NCBI RefSeq assembly: GCF_011799805.1
Contig: NZ_WXUB01000003.1
Coordinates: forward strand, 558,001-622,000
Direction of reading: 5' to 3'
DNA: 64,000 bases
DNA from: Maribellus sediminis
GTDB taxonomy: Bacteria; Bacteroidota; Bacteroidia; Bacteroidales; Prolixibacteraceae
Below the pieces are notes generated by a model. The model was not told the DNA's origin. It ran no database searches and saw nothing but the letters and a program-made list of their open reading frames with translations. Positions 6,652-15,430 of this stretch are shown here, in pieces (the first letter of the stretch is position 1; each line of letters opens with the position of its first letter). Both the position numbers and the translations under genes were made by a program.

Positions 6652-9111
6652 TTAAAGTACTTCATTCTCAGTTCTGTCGATCACTTCCTGCTGCAGGTCG
6701 GCGTTCATGTCGTTGAAATAATCGCTGTAACCGGCCATGCGCACCAGCAGGTCGCGGTAATCTTCCGGACAGGCTTGAGCTGCTTTCAAGGTAGCGGTAT
6801 CTACAACATTGAACTGGATATGGTGGCCGCCCAGCGTAAAATAACTGCGGATAAGATGGCCGAGTTTCTCCATGTCTTTTTCGCGTTTCAGCAGGCTGGG
6901 AACAAAACGCAGGTTAAGCAAGGTTCCGCCCGATTTGGTTTGATCGAGTTTACCCAGCGAACGGATCACATTGGTTGGCCCGTGTGTATCGCAACCATGC
7001 GAAGGTGACGTTCCGTCGGAAATTGATTTCCCTGAAAAACGACCGTTGGGTGTGGCTCCCAGTACCAGCCCGAAATACACATGGCAGGTGGTTGAAAGCA
7101 TATTCAGGTGGAAGACTTCGCCTTTTGTATTGGGTTTGCCTTCGATGGCAGCCAGTAAATCGTTGTAAACACCCACGGCAATCGAATCGGCATATTCATC
7201 GTCGTTTCCAAAGAAAGGGGTACGGTTCAGGATGCGCTGACGCAAGGCCTCTTCGCCTTCGTAGTTTTTGGCAATCGCTCCCAGCAAGGTTTCCATGCTA
7301 AAAGTTTTGTCTTCGAAAACATGTTTCTTCAACACCGAAAGACTGTCGGTAACAGTTCCCAAACCGGTACACTGAATGTAATTGGTGTTGTAACGTGGAC
7401 CGCCGTTGTAGTAGTCTTTTCCCTTCGAAATACAATCTTCGATAACTACAGACAGGAAGGGGGCAGGAGCATATTTGGCAAACATCTGGTCGATGTAGTT
7501 GCTGACACGTATTTTCTGATCGACCACAAAGTTCAACTGCTTCAAAAAAGCTTCGTACAGTTCTTCGTAGCTATTGAAAGTACGCGGATCGCCGGTTTCG
7601 ATTCCGGCAACTTTTCCGGTCAGCGGATCGATTCCGTTATTCAGTGTGATCTCGAGAATTTTAGGAACATTGAGGTAGCCGGTCAGCAGGTATGCTTCTT
7701 TACCAAAAGCACCCACTTCGATACAACCACTGCAGCCTCCTTCGCGGGCATCCTGCAGCGATTTTCCCTGGTTAACCATTTCCTGTATGTAGGTGTCGGG
7801 ATTGAAAACAGAAGGATAACCGTGTCCCTGGCGGATGAGATGTACCGCGGCATTCACAAATTTATCGGGTGTAACCTTGGCAATGTGCACCGAGTTACCG
7901 GGTTGCAGAATGTGCAGCTCTTCAATCACCTCGAGCATGATGTACGACATTTCGCTAACACCATCGCTTCCATCGGGTTTCACCCCACCAATGTTGATGT
8001 TGGTAAAGTCGTTGTAGGTTCCGCTTTCGCGGGCAGTAATTCCCACTTTTGGTGGCGCCGGGTGGTTGTTTACTTTTATCCAGAAACAGGAAATCAATTC
8101 TTTTGCGGTTTCCCGAGTCAGGGTTCCTTCTGCCAATTCTTTTTCGAAAAACGGAGTAAGGTGCTGATCGAAATGCCCAGGATTCATCGCGTCCCAGCCG
8201 TTTAATTCGGTAACCGTTCCAAGATGCACAAACCAGTACATTTGAATGGCTTCCCACACATTTCGTGGTGCATTGGCCGGTACCCAGCGACACACTTCTG
8301 CAATGCGTTTCAGCTCATCAACGCGCTGTGGATCGGTTTCTGTTTTTGCCATCTCATCGGCCAGATCTGCATGACGTTCAGCAAAAACGATTACGGCATC
8401 GCATGAAATATCCATCGCTTTTAGTTCTTCCAGCTTTCCCGTGGCTTCCGGATCGTTCAGAAAATCGAGGCGATCGATGTGCGCCCTAATTTCCTTTTTA
8501 TAGTCGAGCATTCCTTTTCGGTAAATTGTCCCGTCGAGAGCTGTGTGACCGGGAGCACGCTGCTCCATAAATTCGGTAAAAACACCGGCTTCGTAGGCTC
8601 TTTTCCACTCGTTCGGCACGTGGCTGAAAATGCGTTCGCGCATGGTCCGGCCTTCCCAGTAGGGAATAACTTCGCGCTCGTAGGTATCAATATCTTCCTG
8701 CGAAATGGTGTATCGCTGCTGATCGCGCGTATTCAACACATGAAAATCCTCCACGCTGTGGCAGGTCAGTTCAGGGAAGGTGGGAACCGACTTCGGCGCC
8801 GGTCCGCGTTCACCAACAATCAGTTCATCATCGCCAATATAAATGGCTTTCTGTTTGCATATTTCGAGGAAATTCAGCGCCCGCATTACCGGCTCTGAAT
8901 ACTTCCCGTAATTCTCTTTATAGAATTTGGTAGAGATGAGTGCCCGTTCGATCGACAGCGATTCCTGTGTTTCGACACTTAGTTTACGTAAGCGCTGAAT
9001 ACGCTCGTTCATTCCGGGACCAATAGCATTGGGGTGAGGTGTATAAAAATTCCCTTCAGCACCGGCAGGGCGTTCGGGTTTACTTTTCGTTTTAATTTCA
9101 GTAAGCGACAT
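6652..9111 (-). CDS. hypD: Glycyl radical dehydratase, trans-4-hydroxyproline dehydratase type
   Basis: 819 aa, the usual length for this family. It is predicted to remove water from trans-4-hydroxy-L-proline to give pyrroline-5-carboxylate, an anaerobic cytosolic reaction. The active-site cysteine is Cys463 in GCSGCIEVGAFGKE, with the general base Glu465 in the CxE pattern of the dehydratase/C-N lyase branch. The radical glycine is Gly794 in RMAGYSDYF. The RAPGHTALDGTIYRKGML region and the PAPFLSVVIEDCISKGKDY region match HypD proteins as I remember them more closely than choline lyase, glycerol dehydratase or PFL. The activase gene follows directly. No pyrroline-5-carboxylate reductase is nearby. 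Here hypD means the GRE, not the hydrogenase maturation factor. Confidence 0.82.
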   Translation of the reverse strand: MSLTEIKTKSKPERPAGAEGNFYTPHPNAIGPGMNERIQRLRKLSVETQESLSIERALISTKFYKENYGKYSEPVMRALNFLEICKQKAIYIGDDELIVGERGPAPKSVPTFPELTCHSVEDFHVLNTRDQQRYTISQEDIDTYEREVIPYWEGRTMRERIFSHVPNEWKRAYEAGVFTEFMEQRAPGHTALDGTIYRKGMLDYKKEIRAHIDRLDFLNDPEATGKLEELKAMDISCDAVIVFAERHADLADEMAKTETDPQRVDELKRIAEVCRWVPANAPRNVWEAIQMYWFVHLGTVTELNGWDAMNPGHFDQHLTPFFEKELAEGTLTRETAKELISCFWIKVNNHPAPPKVGITARESGTYNDFTNINIGGVKPDGSDGVSEMSYIMLEVIEELHILQPGNSVHIAKVTPDKFVNAAVHLIRQGHGYPSVFNPDTYIQEMVNQGKSLQDAREGGCSGCIEVGAFGKEAYLLTGYLNVPKILEITLNNGIDPLTGKVAGIETGDPRTFNSYEELYEAFLKQLNFVVDQKIRVSNYIDQMFAKYAPAPFLSVVIEDCISKGKDYYNGGPRYNTNYIQCTGLGTVTDSLSVLKKHVFEDKTFSMETLLGAIAKNYEGEEALRQRILNRTPFFGNDDEYADSIAVGVYNDLLAAIEGKPNTKGEVFHLNMLSTTCHVYFGLVLGATPNGRFSGKSISDGTSPSHGCDTHGPTNVIRSLGKLDQTKSGGTLLNLRFVPSLLKREKDMEKLGHLIRSYFTLGGHHIQFNVVDTATLKAAQACPEDYRDLLVRMAGYSDYFNDMNADLQQEVIDRTENEVL

Positions 9112-9381
9112 AGCACCAAAATTTAAGTGATTTTAATATGTAATACGGATAAATAAATGAGGGGATAACAAAGAATCAGTTTAGGCATACAAGAGCCAGC
9201 ACTCAAAAAGACACCGATAGGTGATCTGAAGATTTGTTTTATGCTTTTGACGACTCATTTTTCAGCTACTAAACTGTTGTAAAATTAACGAAGAAACGAA
9301 AATAATCAAAACTTTATAAAAAACTGACAACCAAATTAATATACTGATAATTCATACTAAAAAGTCGTTAATTGCGAATTC

Positions 9382-10041
9382 TTAATGATCAGTCATATTT
9401 TCATTTTCTTCAGCACTTACAAATAGGCTTTCATCCACTTCCTCCATTTCATGAAAAAAGATCCATACGGAGACTTCTTCCTTCACTTTATTGATTCTCT
9501 CAATCTCCACTTTTACCACATTTATTCCGGTTTCTCTGATAATCTCGTCGCGCAACAGATCTTTGTTATTAAGCACAGCGTAGTTTGACGGTGCGAAAAC
9601 AAGCATTTTCTTCACCACATAATTTTTGGGTTTGTATACTTCCATGATCAGTGTAGAGCCGATAATGATGAAATTGGCTACAAACAAACCAAACCAGGTT
9701 TCAACATTAAATTCAACAAGTGCATTAATAATTGCCGACCCGATGATGATAAACAGGTAAGTCAATTCTTTTAAATCAATCTGTGGTGAACGGAAGCGGA
9801 TAATGGCAAATACCGCAAACAGCCCAAGTGCGAATCCCATTTCAATTTTAACCTGGTCGAGAATGGACGCAATCAGAAAGATCATCATTCCCATTAATGA
9901 AAAAACAAACAGGTATTTCACCCGGTGATTGTTGGGATAATAAATAAAACGAATAATAACGAATAAAGAAATTGTGTTGGCAAGTAATCGGAGCCAGAAT
10001 TCGGAAAACGTAGCATTTTGTAAGATAACTAAACTATCCAT
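9382..10041 (-). CDS. DUF4956 membrane protein
   Basis: 219 aa. The first two thirds hold about four membrane helices (roughly residues 17-35, 44-62, 68-85 and 92-135), with the conserved stretch GLFAVFAIIRFRSPQIDLKE typical of DUF4956. A cytosolic alpha/beta tail (about residues 145-219) ends in an acidic run. The family has no established function but commonly sits beside VTC-type polyphosphate polymerase or CotH-like genes, as here: the CotH-like gene upstream ends 16 bases before this start. Confidence 0.85.
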   Translation of the reverse strand: MDSLVILQNATFSEFWLRLLANTISLFVIIRFIYYPNNHRVKYLFVFSLMGMMIFLIASILDQVKIEMGFALGLFAVFAIIRFRSPQIDLKELTYLFIIIGSAIINALVEFNVETWFGLFVANFIIIGSTLIMEVYKPKNYVVKKMLVFAPSNYAVLNNKDLLRDEIIRETGINVVKVEIERINKVKEEVSVWIFFHEMEEVDESLFVSAEENENMTDH

Positions 10042-10057
10042 TTTGAATATTTATGTG

Positions 10058-11131
10058 TTAAAAATCGATTCCTCTGCATTCATTTTTTACGGTTCCAAGC
10101 AATACCTTTGGATTTTTAGCTTCATCGAAAAATCCCTTTGTAAAACGCTGCAACTGCTTACGTTCTTTATCGCTCAGCAATTGAAAACCGTTGATAAGCG
10201 AATAAATTTCTTCTTTGTTTTGCACAAACTCATCGATCACCTGCAAGAGATTTTCGTTACTATTTCGGCAATAGCCCAAATATTCGCGTTCGGTAACGTT
10301 TTTTATCGTGGTCCATTCCTGGGGAAAGGCATAACTCGCATTCACAAAACCTGAGTAATCAAAATCGTACGGTACAGGTATAACCTTATTGGTCACCTCC
10401 TCCATACTTTTTATGTATTTCATATTATGGCCGCCTTTTACCCGCCAGTCCGTGTTACCAATAAAATATTCAAAAATGGCTACGCGGTCCATATCCAGTT
10501 CTTTCACATCGCCACCTCTTACCAACTTCGGATCCACCTCCACCGAGTTCGTTCGTTTAACCAGCAATTCCAGCGGTTCGATCAAAAATCCTTCTTTCCG
10601 GTAATTCCTGCCTTTTTTACCCGTATCGACGTAATTAATGTTAACCAGTTTCACCCGAAAACTATTTTCCGAAAGTTCGTTATAAACCCGGTAAGCCAGG
10701 TACTCTTTCAAAATATAATACTCATAAACCTTTGAAGAGGAACAATGCGTGACCAACTTCATTTTTTTAATGCCTTCCAGATCGGTGTTTTGAATGGGAT
10801 CGGTTTTAAAATTCAGGTAAATGGGCGGAAAGAAACAGTGTCCCTTTCTGAAATTGCCTCGCGCCTTTAACCTGATATTCTTTACAATTGAATCGGTTTC
10901 ATTCAGATGTAAAATAAGTACAGCATCGAGGTATTCTCCCTTGTATTTATTTTTAATGAATGAAGTAATATCGTACTGAAGAGTCAAATCAAAAGGTTCG
11001 TTATCATCGAATATACTGGTTTGCTCAATGGTTTCGTTTATCGGTTCGATTAAATAACCGGGATCGGAAATTTGTGCGATAGCCGGGACAAAAAAGTATA
11101 AACACAATGTAATAAACAGGACTTTCTTCAT
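10058..11131 (-). CDS. CotH kinase-like secreted protein
   Basis: 357 aa with a cleavable signal peptide (MKKVLFITLCLYFFVPAIAQ), so it acts outside the cytoplasm. The core resembles CotH-type protein kinase-like folds: EYFIGNTDWRVKGGHN and PVPYDFDYSGFVN at about residues 225-265 correspond to the IGN.D and D-x-D elements of that family. Whether it still phosphorylates is unclear. The first gene of a two-gene operon with the DUF4956 protein. Assignment to the CotH superfamily is by motif resemblance. Confidence 0.65.
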   Translation of the reverse strand: MKKVLFITLCLYFFVPAIAQISDPGYLIEPINETIEQTSIFDDNEPFDLTLQYDITSFIKNKYKGEYLDAVLILHLNETDSIVKNIRLKARGNFRKGHCFFPPIYLNFKTDPIQNTDLEGIKKMKLVTHCSSSKVYEYYILKEYLAYRVYNELSENSFRVKLVNINYVDTGKKGRNYRKEGFLIEPLELLVKRTNSVEVDPKLVRGGDVKELDMDRVAIFEYFIGNTDWRVKGGHNMKYIKSMEEVTNKVIPVPYDFDYSGFVNASYAFPQEWTTIKNVTEREYLGYCRNSNENLLQVIDEFVQNKEEIYSLINGFQLLSDKERKQLQRFTKGFFDEAKNPKVLLGTVKNECRGIDF

Positions 11132-11294
11132 GAGTTTAAAATGTTAGTTGTTTAATTCCGCGTATGTAATCATCTCATACCTATAAATTTAATATTTTTT
11201 CACTAGTTATGTATTACCAGCTCGTGATGTATTTCTTTTTTAATACGATGACAGCGTAAATCCGATGAAAACGCTTAAGAACCCGGGGCAATGG

Positions 11295-11323
11295 TTGTTA
11301 TGGAAATTAATTTTGTAATATTG
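11295..11323 (+). promoter_or_regulatory. Candidate promoter of the 11427 lipoprotein gene
   Basis: TTG at 11295-11297 and TAATATTG at 11316-11323, 18 bases apart, match the Bacteroidota -33/-7 pattern (TTTG and TAnnTTTG) with one mismatch in the -7 box. The leader that follows is about 95 nt. Confidence 0.4.
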
Positions 11324-11367
11324 TGTTTAATAACTCACAAAAAGTAAAACATAATAGGATGAGACGA

Positions 11368-11385
11368 GTCCCGAGTGTTCGGGAC
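11368..11385. repeat. Short GTCCCGA...TCGGGAC palindrome
   Basis: GTCCCGA-GTGT-TCGGGAC is a perfect 7-bp stem in the leader of the downstream lipoprotein gene. Near-identical palindromes occur inside attC-like sites 1 and 2 (389-404 and 1333-1349), so this is a small dispersed palindromic unit. No T-run follows. Confidence 0.45.
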
Positions 11386-11426
11386 GAGTTCCATCTGTTA
11401 CCGAAAAAATAAACAATTATAAACAG

Positions 11427-12101
11427 ATGAAATTTCTAAAAACCACACTTCTTTTTCTTACGATAATTGTTGCTGCAGGGTGCAGTTCAACAAAACTCAC
11501 AAAAACCTGGTCGGACAAAGAAATGACCCCGCAAAAGTTTGACAGACTTGGCGTTGCGGTGCTTTTTAAAGATCAATCGAACCGCTACATCACTGAACGG
11601 GCGGTTACTGACCAGCTTAAAAAGCGCGATATTAATGCACTGCCAACCTACGATGTGTTTCCATTTGCAGGTAGATTCAAAGAGTTTGCAAAGGATAAAT
11701 CCCCGGAGGCGGTTAGAAAGATTATTGTGGATAAAGTGAACGAGCAAAATTTCGATGGTTTTATGATCATCACCATGTTTGATAAAACACAACAGGAACG
11801 TTGGGTAAACGACCGGTCTCTTATGATGGGCGGCCCGGCATACTACGGCACTCCGTATTCGATGGCCGGCACTTACTACGATTATTATTATTACTCGATG
11901 GGAACCATTTACAACGATGGACATTATGTTGATGAGGTTACTTACTATTTAGAGTGCAACCTTTACGATGCAAAGTCAGAAAAGCTTATTTGGCGTGCTC
12001 AATCAAAATCCGTGAATGTCAAATCCATCGATGAAGAGGCAAAAAAACTGGCCGACCTGATTGCCCGCCAGCTTATCACTAAAAAAATTATTGAGCCTTA
12101 G
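11427..12101 (+). CDS. Lipoprotein, DUF4136-like
   Basis: 224 aa. The lipobox VAAGCSS places the anchored cysteine at residue 19. The mature domain alternates short strands and helices (DRLGVAVLFKDQSNRY, VTDQLKKRDINALPTY), resembling the DUF4136/GNA1162-like families of envelope lipoproteins, and has a Tyr-rich loop at about residues 140-165 (YYDYYYYSMG). Single gene, plus strand, convergent with the YG-rich protein gene after it. Function unknown. Confidence 0.65.
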   Translation: MKFLKTTLLFLTIIVAAGCSSTKLTKTWSDKEMTPQKFDRLGVAVLFKDQSNRYITERAVTDQLKKRDINALPTYDVFPFAGRFKEFAKDKSPEAVRKIIVDKVNEQNFDGFMIITMFDKTQQERWVNDRSLMMGGPAYYGTPYSMAGTYYDYYYYSMGTIYNDGHYVDEVTYYLECNLYDAKSEKLIWRAQSKSVNVKSIDEEAKKLADLIARQLITKKIIEP

Positions 12102-12129
12102 TAAAATCCCAACATCCAGGTCAATAAAT

Positions 12130-14355
12130 TTATCGCCTGGTTCTGCCTGTCGGACGGCTTCTGTTCATTGGCGGTCGAGCTGAATTACGTTGATAATTGT
12201 TGTACCTGGTAGTCCCTTTGTTTCGATTATTGTACTGATTTTCCAATCCTTGCGGGCGAGTTGACGGACGTTGTGCCGGTTGAGTTGATGGCCTTTGCGT
12301 TGGTCGCGCTGAAGGTTGCTGCGTAGAAGGACGTTGGGTAGGCCTTGTAGTTGGCTGCTGCGTAGATGGTCGCTGAGCTGGTCGGGTTGACGGTTGTGCC
12401 GATTTATTTGGCAGATCGGGCCGTGTACTTGGCCTTTTATTTTCCTGTGTCCAGTTACCATTATTGTCTCTTCGGTGAATGTTTCCATCGCGGTCGGTAT
12501 ACACGTTGTTTGGCCTGTTCGATGGCCGTGCAGAAACCTTTCTGTTGCCCGTTGAAGGTACATCGCGACGTACCGAGCTGGTAGAACGAACTCCGGTTGA
12601 ACGGCGGTTGTATACATTTCGCGAATCGTGTCTTCCGTGTGCATAACCGGCACCATAGCCCGACATATAACCATTTCGGTAGCCGTGGTGATAGCCATGA
12701 TGGTAACCGTGACGATAGCCATGTCGGTAGCCCGCAGGCCCCCAGTAACCATAACCGGGTCCGTAAAACGAAGCAGTAAACCAACCATAGCTCACTCCTA
12801 CCGAAAATCCCCAACCGGTGTATGGGTTGTAGTGAACGCCAAATCCAAAAGTACAGGGACGCGGATAATAGTAATAACCGTACCATGGCCGGTAGTAATA
12901 ACCGGTACCGTAATAAGGCACTCCATGGTACCAGTACGAGTGGCAATATCCGGGCGTATAACCTACATAAACTACATCGGGTGTAGAATCGTAGATGTAA
13001 ACGTATTTCACGTTGTAAACGGGTTCGCTTGGCGGAATGTCGTTCACTTCTTCAGGCCGGCTGTCGCTAACCGCCCAGGGGCCTTTCGCACTTTTCGATT
13101 CGAACCAGATTCCGTCGTCAACACAATAATATGTTCCTTTTATACGAAGAACCGTACTCGCCGTGTTTATCGCATATTCAACCCCGGTTCCGCTAATCGA
13201 CTTAAATTGCGGATCGCCATCGTATTCCACTTTGGCCGTTGCTGTTTTACGATCGACTACCGCCGTTTGCGGCATCTGCTGTTCGTATTTGGCTTCTTTG
13301 GCTTCCTCGGTGCCCGGTACACTCACTAACACCGACGATATACTGGCATCTTCAGGAATTTTACCGAAATCTTCAGGAATAGCTTCAGGAGCAACAAAAA
13401 CCCAATCGCCATCGGCAAGTGTTTTCGAACTGAACCAGCGACCGTTTAACAACACAAAATGTTTTTGCGAGTTAATGTCCATGATGATGTCGTTCTCCGA
13501 ATTCTTGACATACAGGAGCGATGTCCCTTTAATTGCGTCGTACTGCAATTCGCCATCCGAAGTAATGATCTCCGACGGAACCATGGAAACAATAATATCC
13601 GGAATGGTTTCGTCCTTTTCACCAACTTCCGGCTCGTCACTTTCCTCAATCATTTGCCTGGCCAGCTTCTCCACATCTTTTGGAACCGAAATAGCGGTTT
13701 TCCAGTTGTCTTCGACCAATTGTTTGTTGGTATACCAGTAATTACCGCCCTTTATGTAGTAGGTCCCACTGTTTTTAATAATCAGATAAGGCGTATTTTG
13801 CACATATTGCATGTTCGAATTTTCAACCTTTTTTAAGACCGGTTCACCATCAATAAATACCAGTACGGTTGGCGACGAGCGGTAATAAATTTTTGGAGGA
13901 TCGTTATTCAGGTCATCACTAAGTACTTGTGCACTTTCCGCATCCTCAAGATCGGCAATAATGTGATCGAGCGACAGCACGTATTCAACGGAAGTGAGAT
14001 CGTTGATAATTAGCTTTTTCAGATCTTCCAGTTTCGATTCATCTTCCACATCGGGGAATTTAACCATTGGAATTTGCAGATCGATGAGTGTGGCAGTGCG
14101 CTTATCCAGGTCAGTCAGTAACTTGGCATCGAACCACAGTGCTCCGAAAATCAGTTCTTCTTTTTGCCCTTTTACCGACAGTGCCATCCTTCCCGACAGC
14201 ATGTTCTGATCGAGACTTTCGAGCTGTGGCTGGTATAAAGTGATCACATATTTGCCCGATTTTATTTCGCGTGGCCAAACCAGTTTATTATCGGTTTTGG
14301 CATGAAGAAACGTTGTACAAAAAAGTAATAAAATGGAAAGAATTGAAAGTTTCAT
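12130..14355 (-). CDS. Secreted Tyr/Gly-rich repeat protein
   Basis: 741 aa with signal peptide MKLSILSILLLFCTTFLHAK. Three related segments, each with a Trp-containing motif, lie at about residues 200-240, 300-345 and 405-450 (GGNYWYTNKQLVEDNW, NGRWFSSKTLADGDW, DDGIWFESKSAKGPW). A Tyr/Gly/His-rich stretch follows (about 480-590, with repeated HGY and RHGY steps). The end is a Thr/Pro/Arg/Gln-rich low-complexity tail (about 620-741) with repeated RPSTQQP and RPTQ units. Similar proteins are common in Bacteroidota and sometimes labelled carbohydrate-binding; I see no direct evidence for sugar binding. Likely periplasmic or surface-exposed. The repeats create several long false ORFs on both strands. 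Confidence 0.75.
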   Translation of the reverse strand: MKLSILSILLLFCTTFLHAKTDNKLVWPREIKSGKYVITLYQPQLESLDQNMLSGRMALSVKGQKEELIFGALWFDAKLLTDLDKRTATLIDLQIPMVKFPDVEDESKLEDLKKLIINDLTSVEYVLSLDHIIADLEDAESAQVLSDDLNNDPPKIYYRSSPTVLVFIDGEPVLKKVENSNMQYVQNTPYLIIKNSGTYYIKGGNYWYTNKQLVEDNWKTAISVPKDVEKLARQMIEESDEPEVGEKDETIPDIIVSMVPSEIITSDGELQYDAIKGTSLLYVKNSENDIIMDINSQKHFVLLNGRWFSSKTLADGDWVFVAPEAIPEDFGKIPEDASISSVLVSVPGTEEAKEAKYEQQMPQTAVVDRKTATAKVEYDGDPQFKSISGTGVEYAINTASTVLRIKGTYYCVDDGIWFESKSAKGPWAVSDSRPEEVNDIPPSEPVYNVKYVYIYDSTPDVVYVGYTPGYCHSYWYHGVPYYGTGYYYRPWYGYYYYPRPCTFGFGVHYNPYTGWGFSVGVSYGWFTASFYGPGYGYWGPAGYRHGYRHGYHHGYHHGYRNGYMSGYGAGYAHGRHDSRNVYNRRSTGVRSTSSVRRDVPSTGNRKVSARPSNRPNNVYTDRDGNIHRRDNNGNWTQENKRPSTRPDLPNKSAQPSTRPAQRPSTQQPTTRPTQRPSTQQPSARPTQRPSTQPAQRPSTRPQGLENQYNNRNKGTTRYNNYQRNSARPPMNRSRPTGRTRR

Positions 14356-14497
14356 AACGTAGTTGTTTGAGTGAAGTTGTTACTGAAATAGTGAAGGTTG
14401 GAAATCATAATCTCCCAATATTGAGTTCTCTTTTTAAAGATACATAATTTGTGCCAGCTTAAAACTGCATCAATTACCACATATTCTTATAAAAACC

Positions 14498-14522
14498 AGG
14501 CCGGTACTTCTACCGGCCTTTT
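14498..14522. terminator. Terminator
   Basis: AGGCCGGTA and TACCGGCCT form a perfect 9-bp stem with a CTTC loop, followed by TTTT on the plus strand and by GGTTTTTAT on the minus strand. It most likely ends transcription of the minus-strand barrel gene at 14616-15359. Confidence 0.8.
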
Positions 14523-14615
14523 GAATGTGATCTCTTAATGCCTATTTTTTACTATACACAGCACATTAAGTTTAACTGATATAAGTTATGAATTTTAGAG
14601 GAAATAAAAAATGAC

Positions 14616-15359
14616 TTAAAAGGTATATCCAACTGTGAGACCGTAACGAAAAGAAAGTGTAGTAAAACTGGTTTTGGCATCTCTCACACGAAACTTAAAA
14701 TCACTGTTTACTAAATCGTACAAACTGAAATTTTTGAGAGCCTCATTCAAGTCGTCGTAAAATTCATCTGGTACGGGTTTGTTGTTTTTAAGTTTGTAGC
14801 TCTGATTACTTGTTCCGGGTCCAAGTATCATAAAATCGATATTAAACCTTTTACTGACTGCCAGTTTGTATCCAAGCATTAATCCAGTTGAAACAATATT
14901 TATCCGTGCATCAAAATCAAGGTCGTATTCCTTACCTTCTCTGGTAATATAGGTTCCGGTGAGATCAGAACGAAAATTAAAGTATTTCATATAGGCACCA
15001 AAATAAAAGCCGTCCAGTTCAAACTGCTGGGTTTTATTCAGGTAGTATCGTACATCAGGAATAAGCTTAAGCCCTGAATAGGTGATGTCGCCTGTTTTTA
15101 GTCGTTCTTTATCGATACCGGATATTTTAACCAGTCCCTGGTCGCTCTTGAAAGCTGAACCCAATCCTACCGAAAAATGGGAACTCAACTTGCGCTCATA
15201 ACGAAACTGATAACTCGCGTCAACCAGATCGGTAATGACCAATCCAATTTCGTTATAGCGCTTAATTGAATCCGGCTTCTCTTTTTTAAGGTTATTTCCC
15301 AGTCCAAATACAGGAATTAAAAGAAAAATGATAAAATAAAGAATGCTACTTTTTCTCAT
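14616..15359 (-). CDS. Outer-membrane beta-barrel protein (DUF3575-like)
   Basis: 247 aa. A signal peptide (MRKSSILYFIIFLLIPVFGLG) is followed by alternating amphipathic strands with aromatic girdles (SYQFRYERKLSSHFSVGLG, GFYFGAYMKYFNFRSDL), ending in FRYGLTVGYTF with a C-terminal Phe as in outer-membrane barrels. The pattern fits DUF3575-type 8-stranded barrels. No partner genes apparent; 71 bases separate it from the FadL-like gene downstream. Confidence 0.7.
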   Translation of the reverse strand: MRKSSILYFIIFLLIPVFGLGNNLKKEKPDSIKRYNEIGLVITDLVDASYQFRYERKLSSHFSVGLGSAFKSDQGLVKISGIDKERLKTGDITYSGLKLIPDVRYYLNKTQQFELDGFYFGAYMKYFNFRSDLTGTYITREGKEYDLDFDARINIVSTGLMLGYKLAVSKRFNIDFMILGPGTSNQSYKLKNNKPVPDEFYDDLNEALKNFSLYDLVNSDFKFRVRDAKTSFTTLSFRYGLTVGYTF

Positions 15360-15430
15360 AAGTTATTGAAATTTAATACAAACAAAAATACCAAATGAAT
15401 GAGGTTAAACTGTTTTGCCGAAAGCATTAA

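Noticed and set aside
12165-13836. Several ORFs of 60-233 codons on both strands inside the YG-rich protein gene
   Set aside because: They are frame shadows of its repetitive codons; only the 741-aa frame has a signal peptide and coherent repeats.
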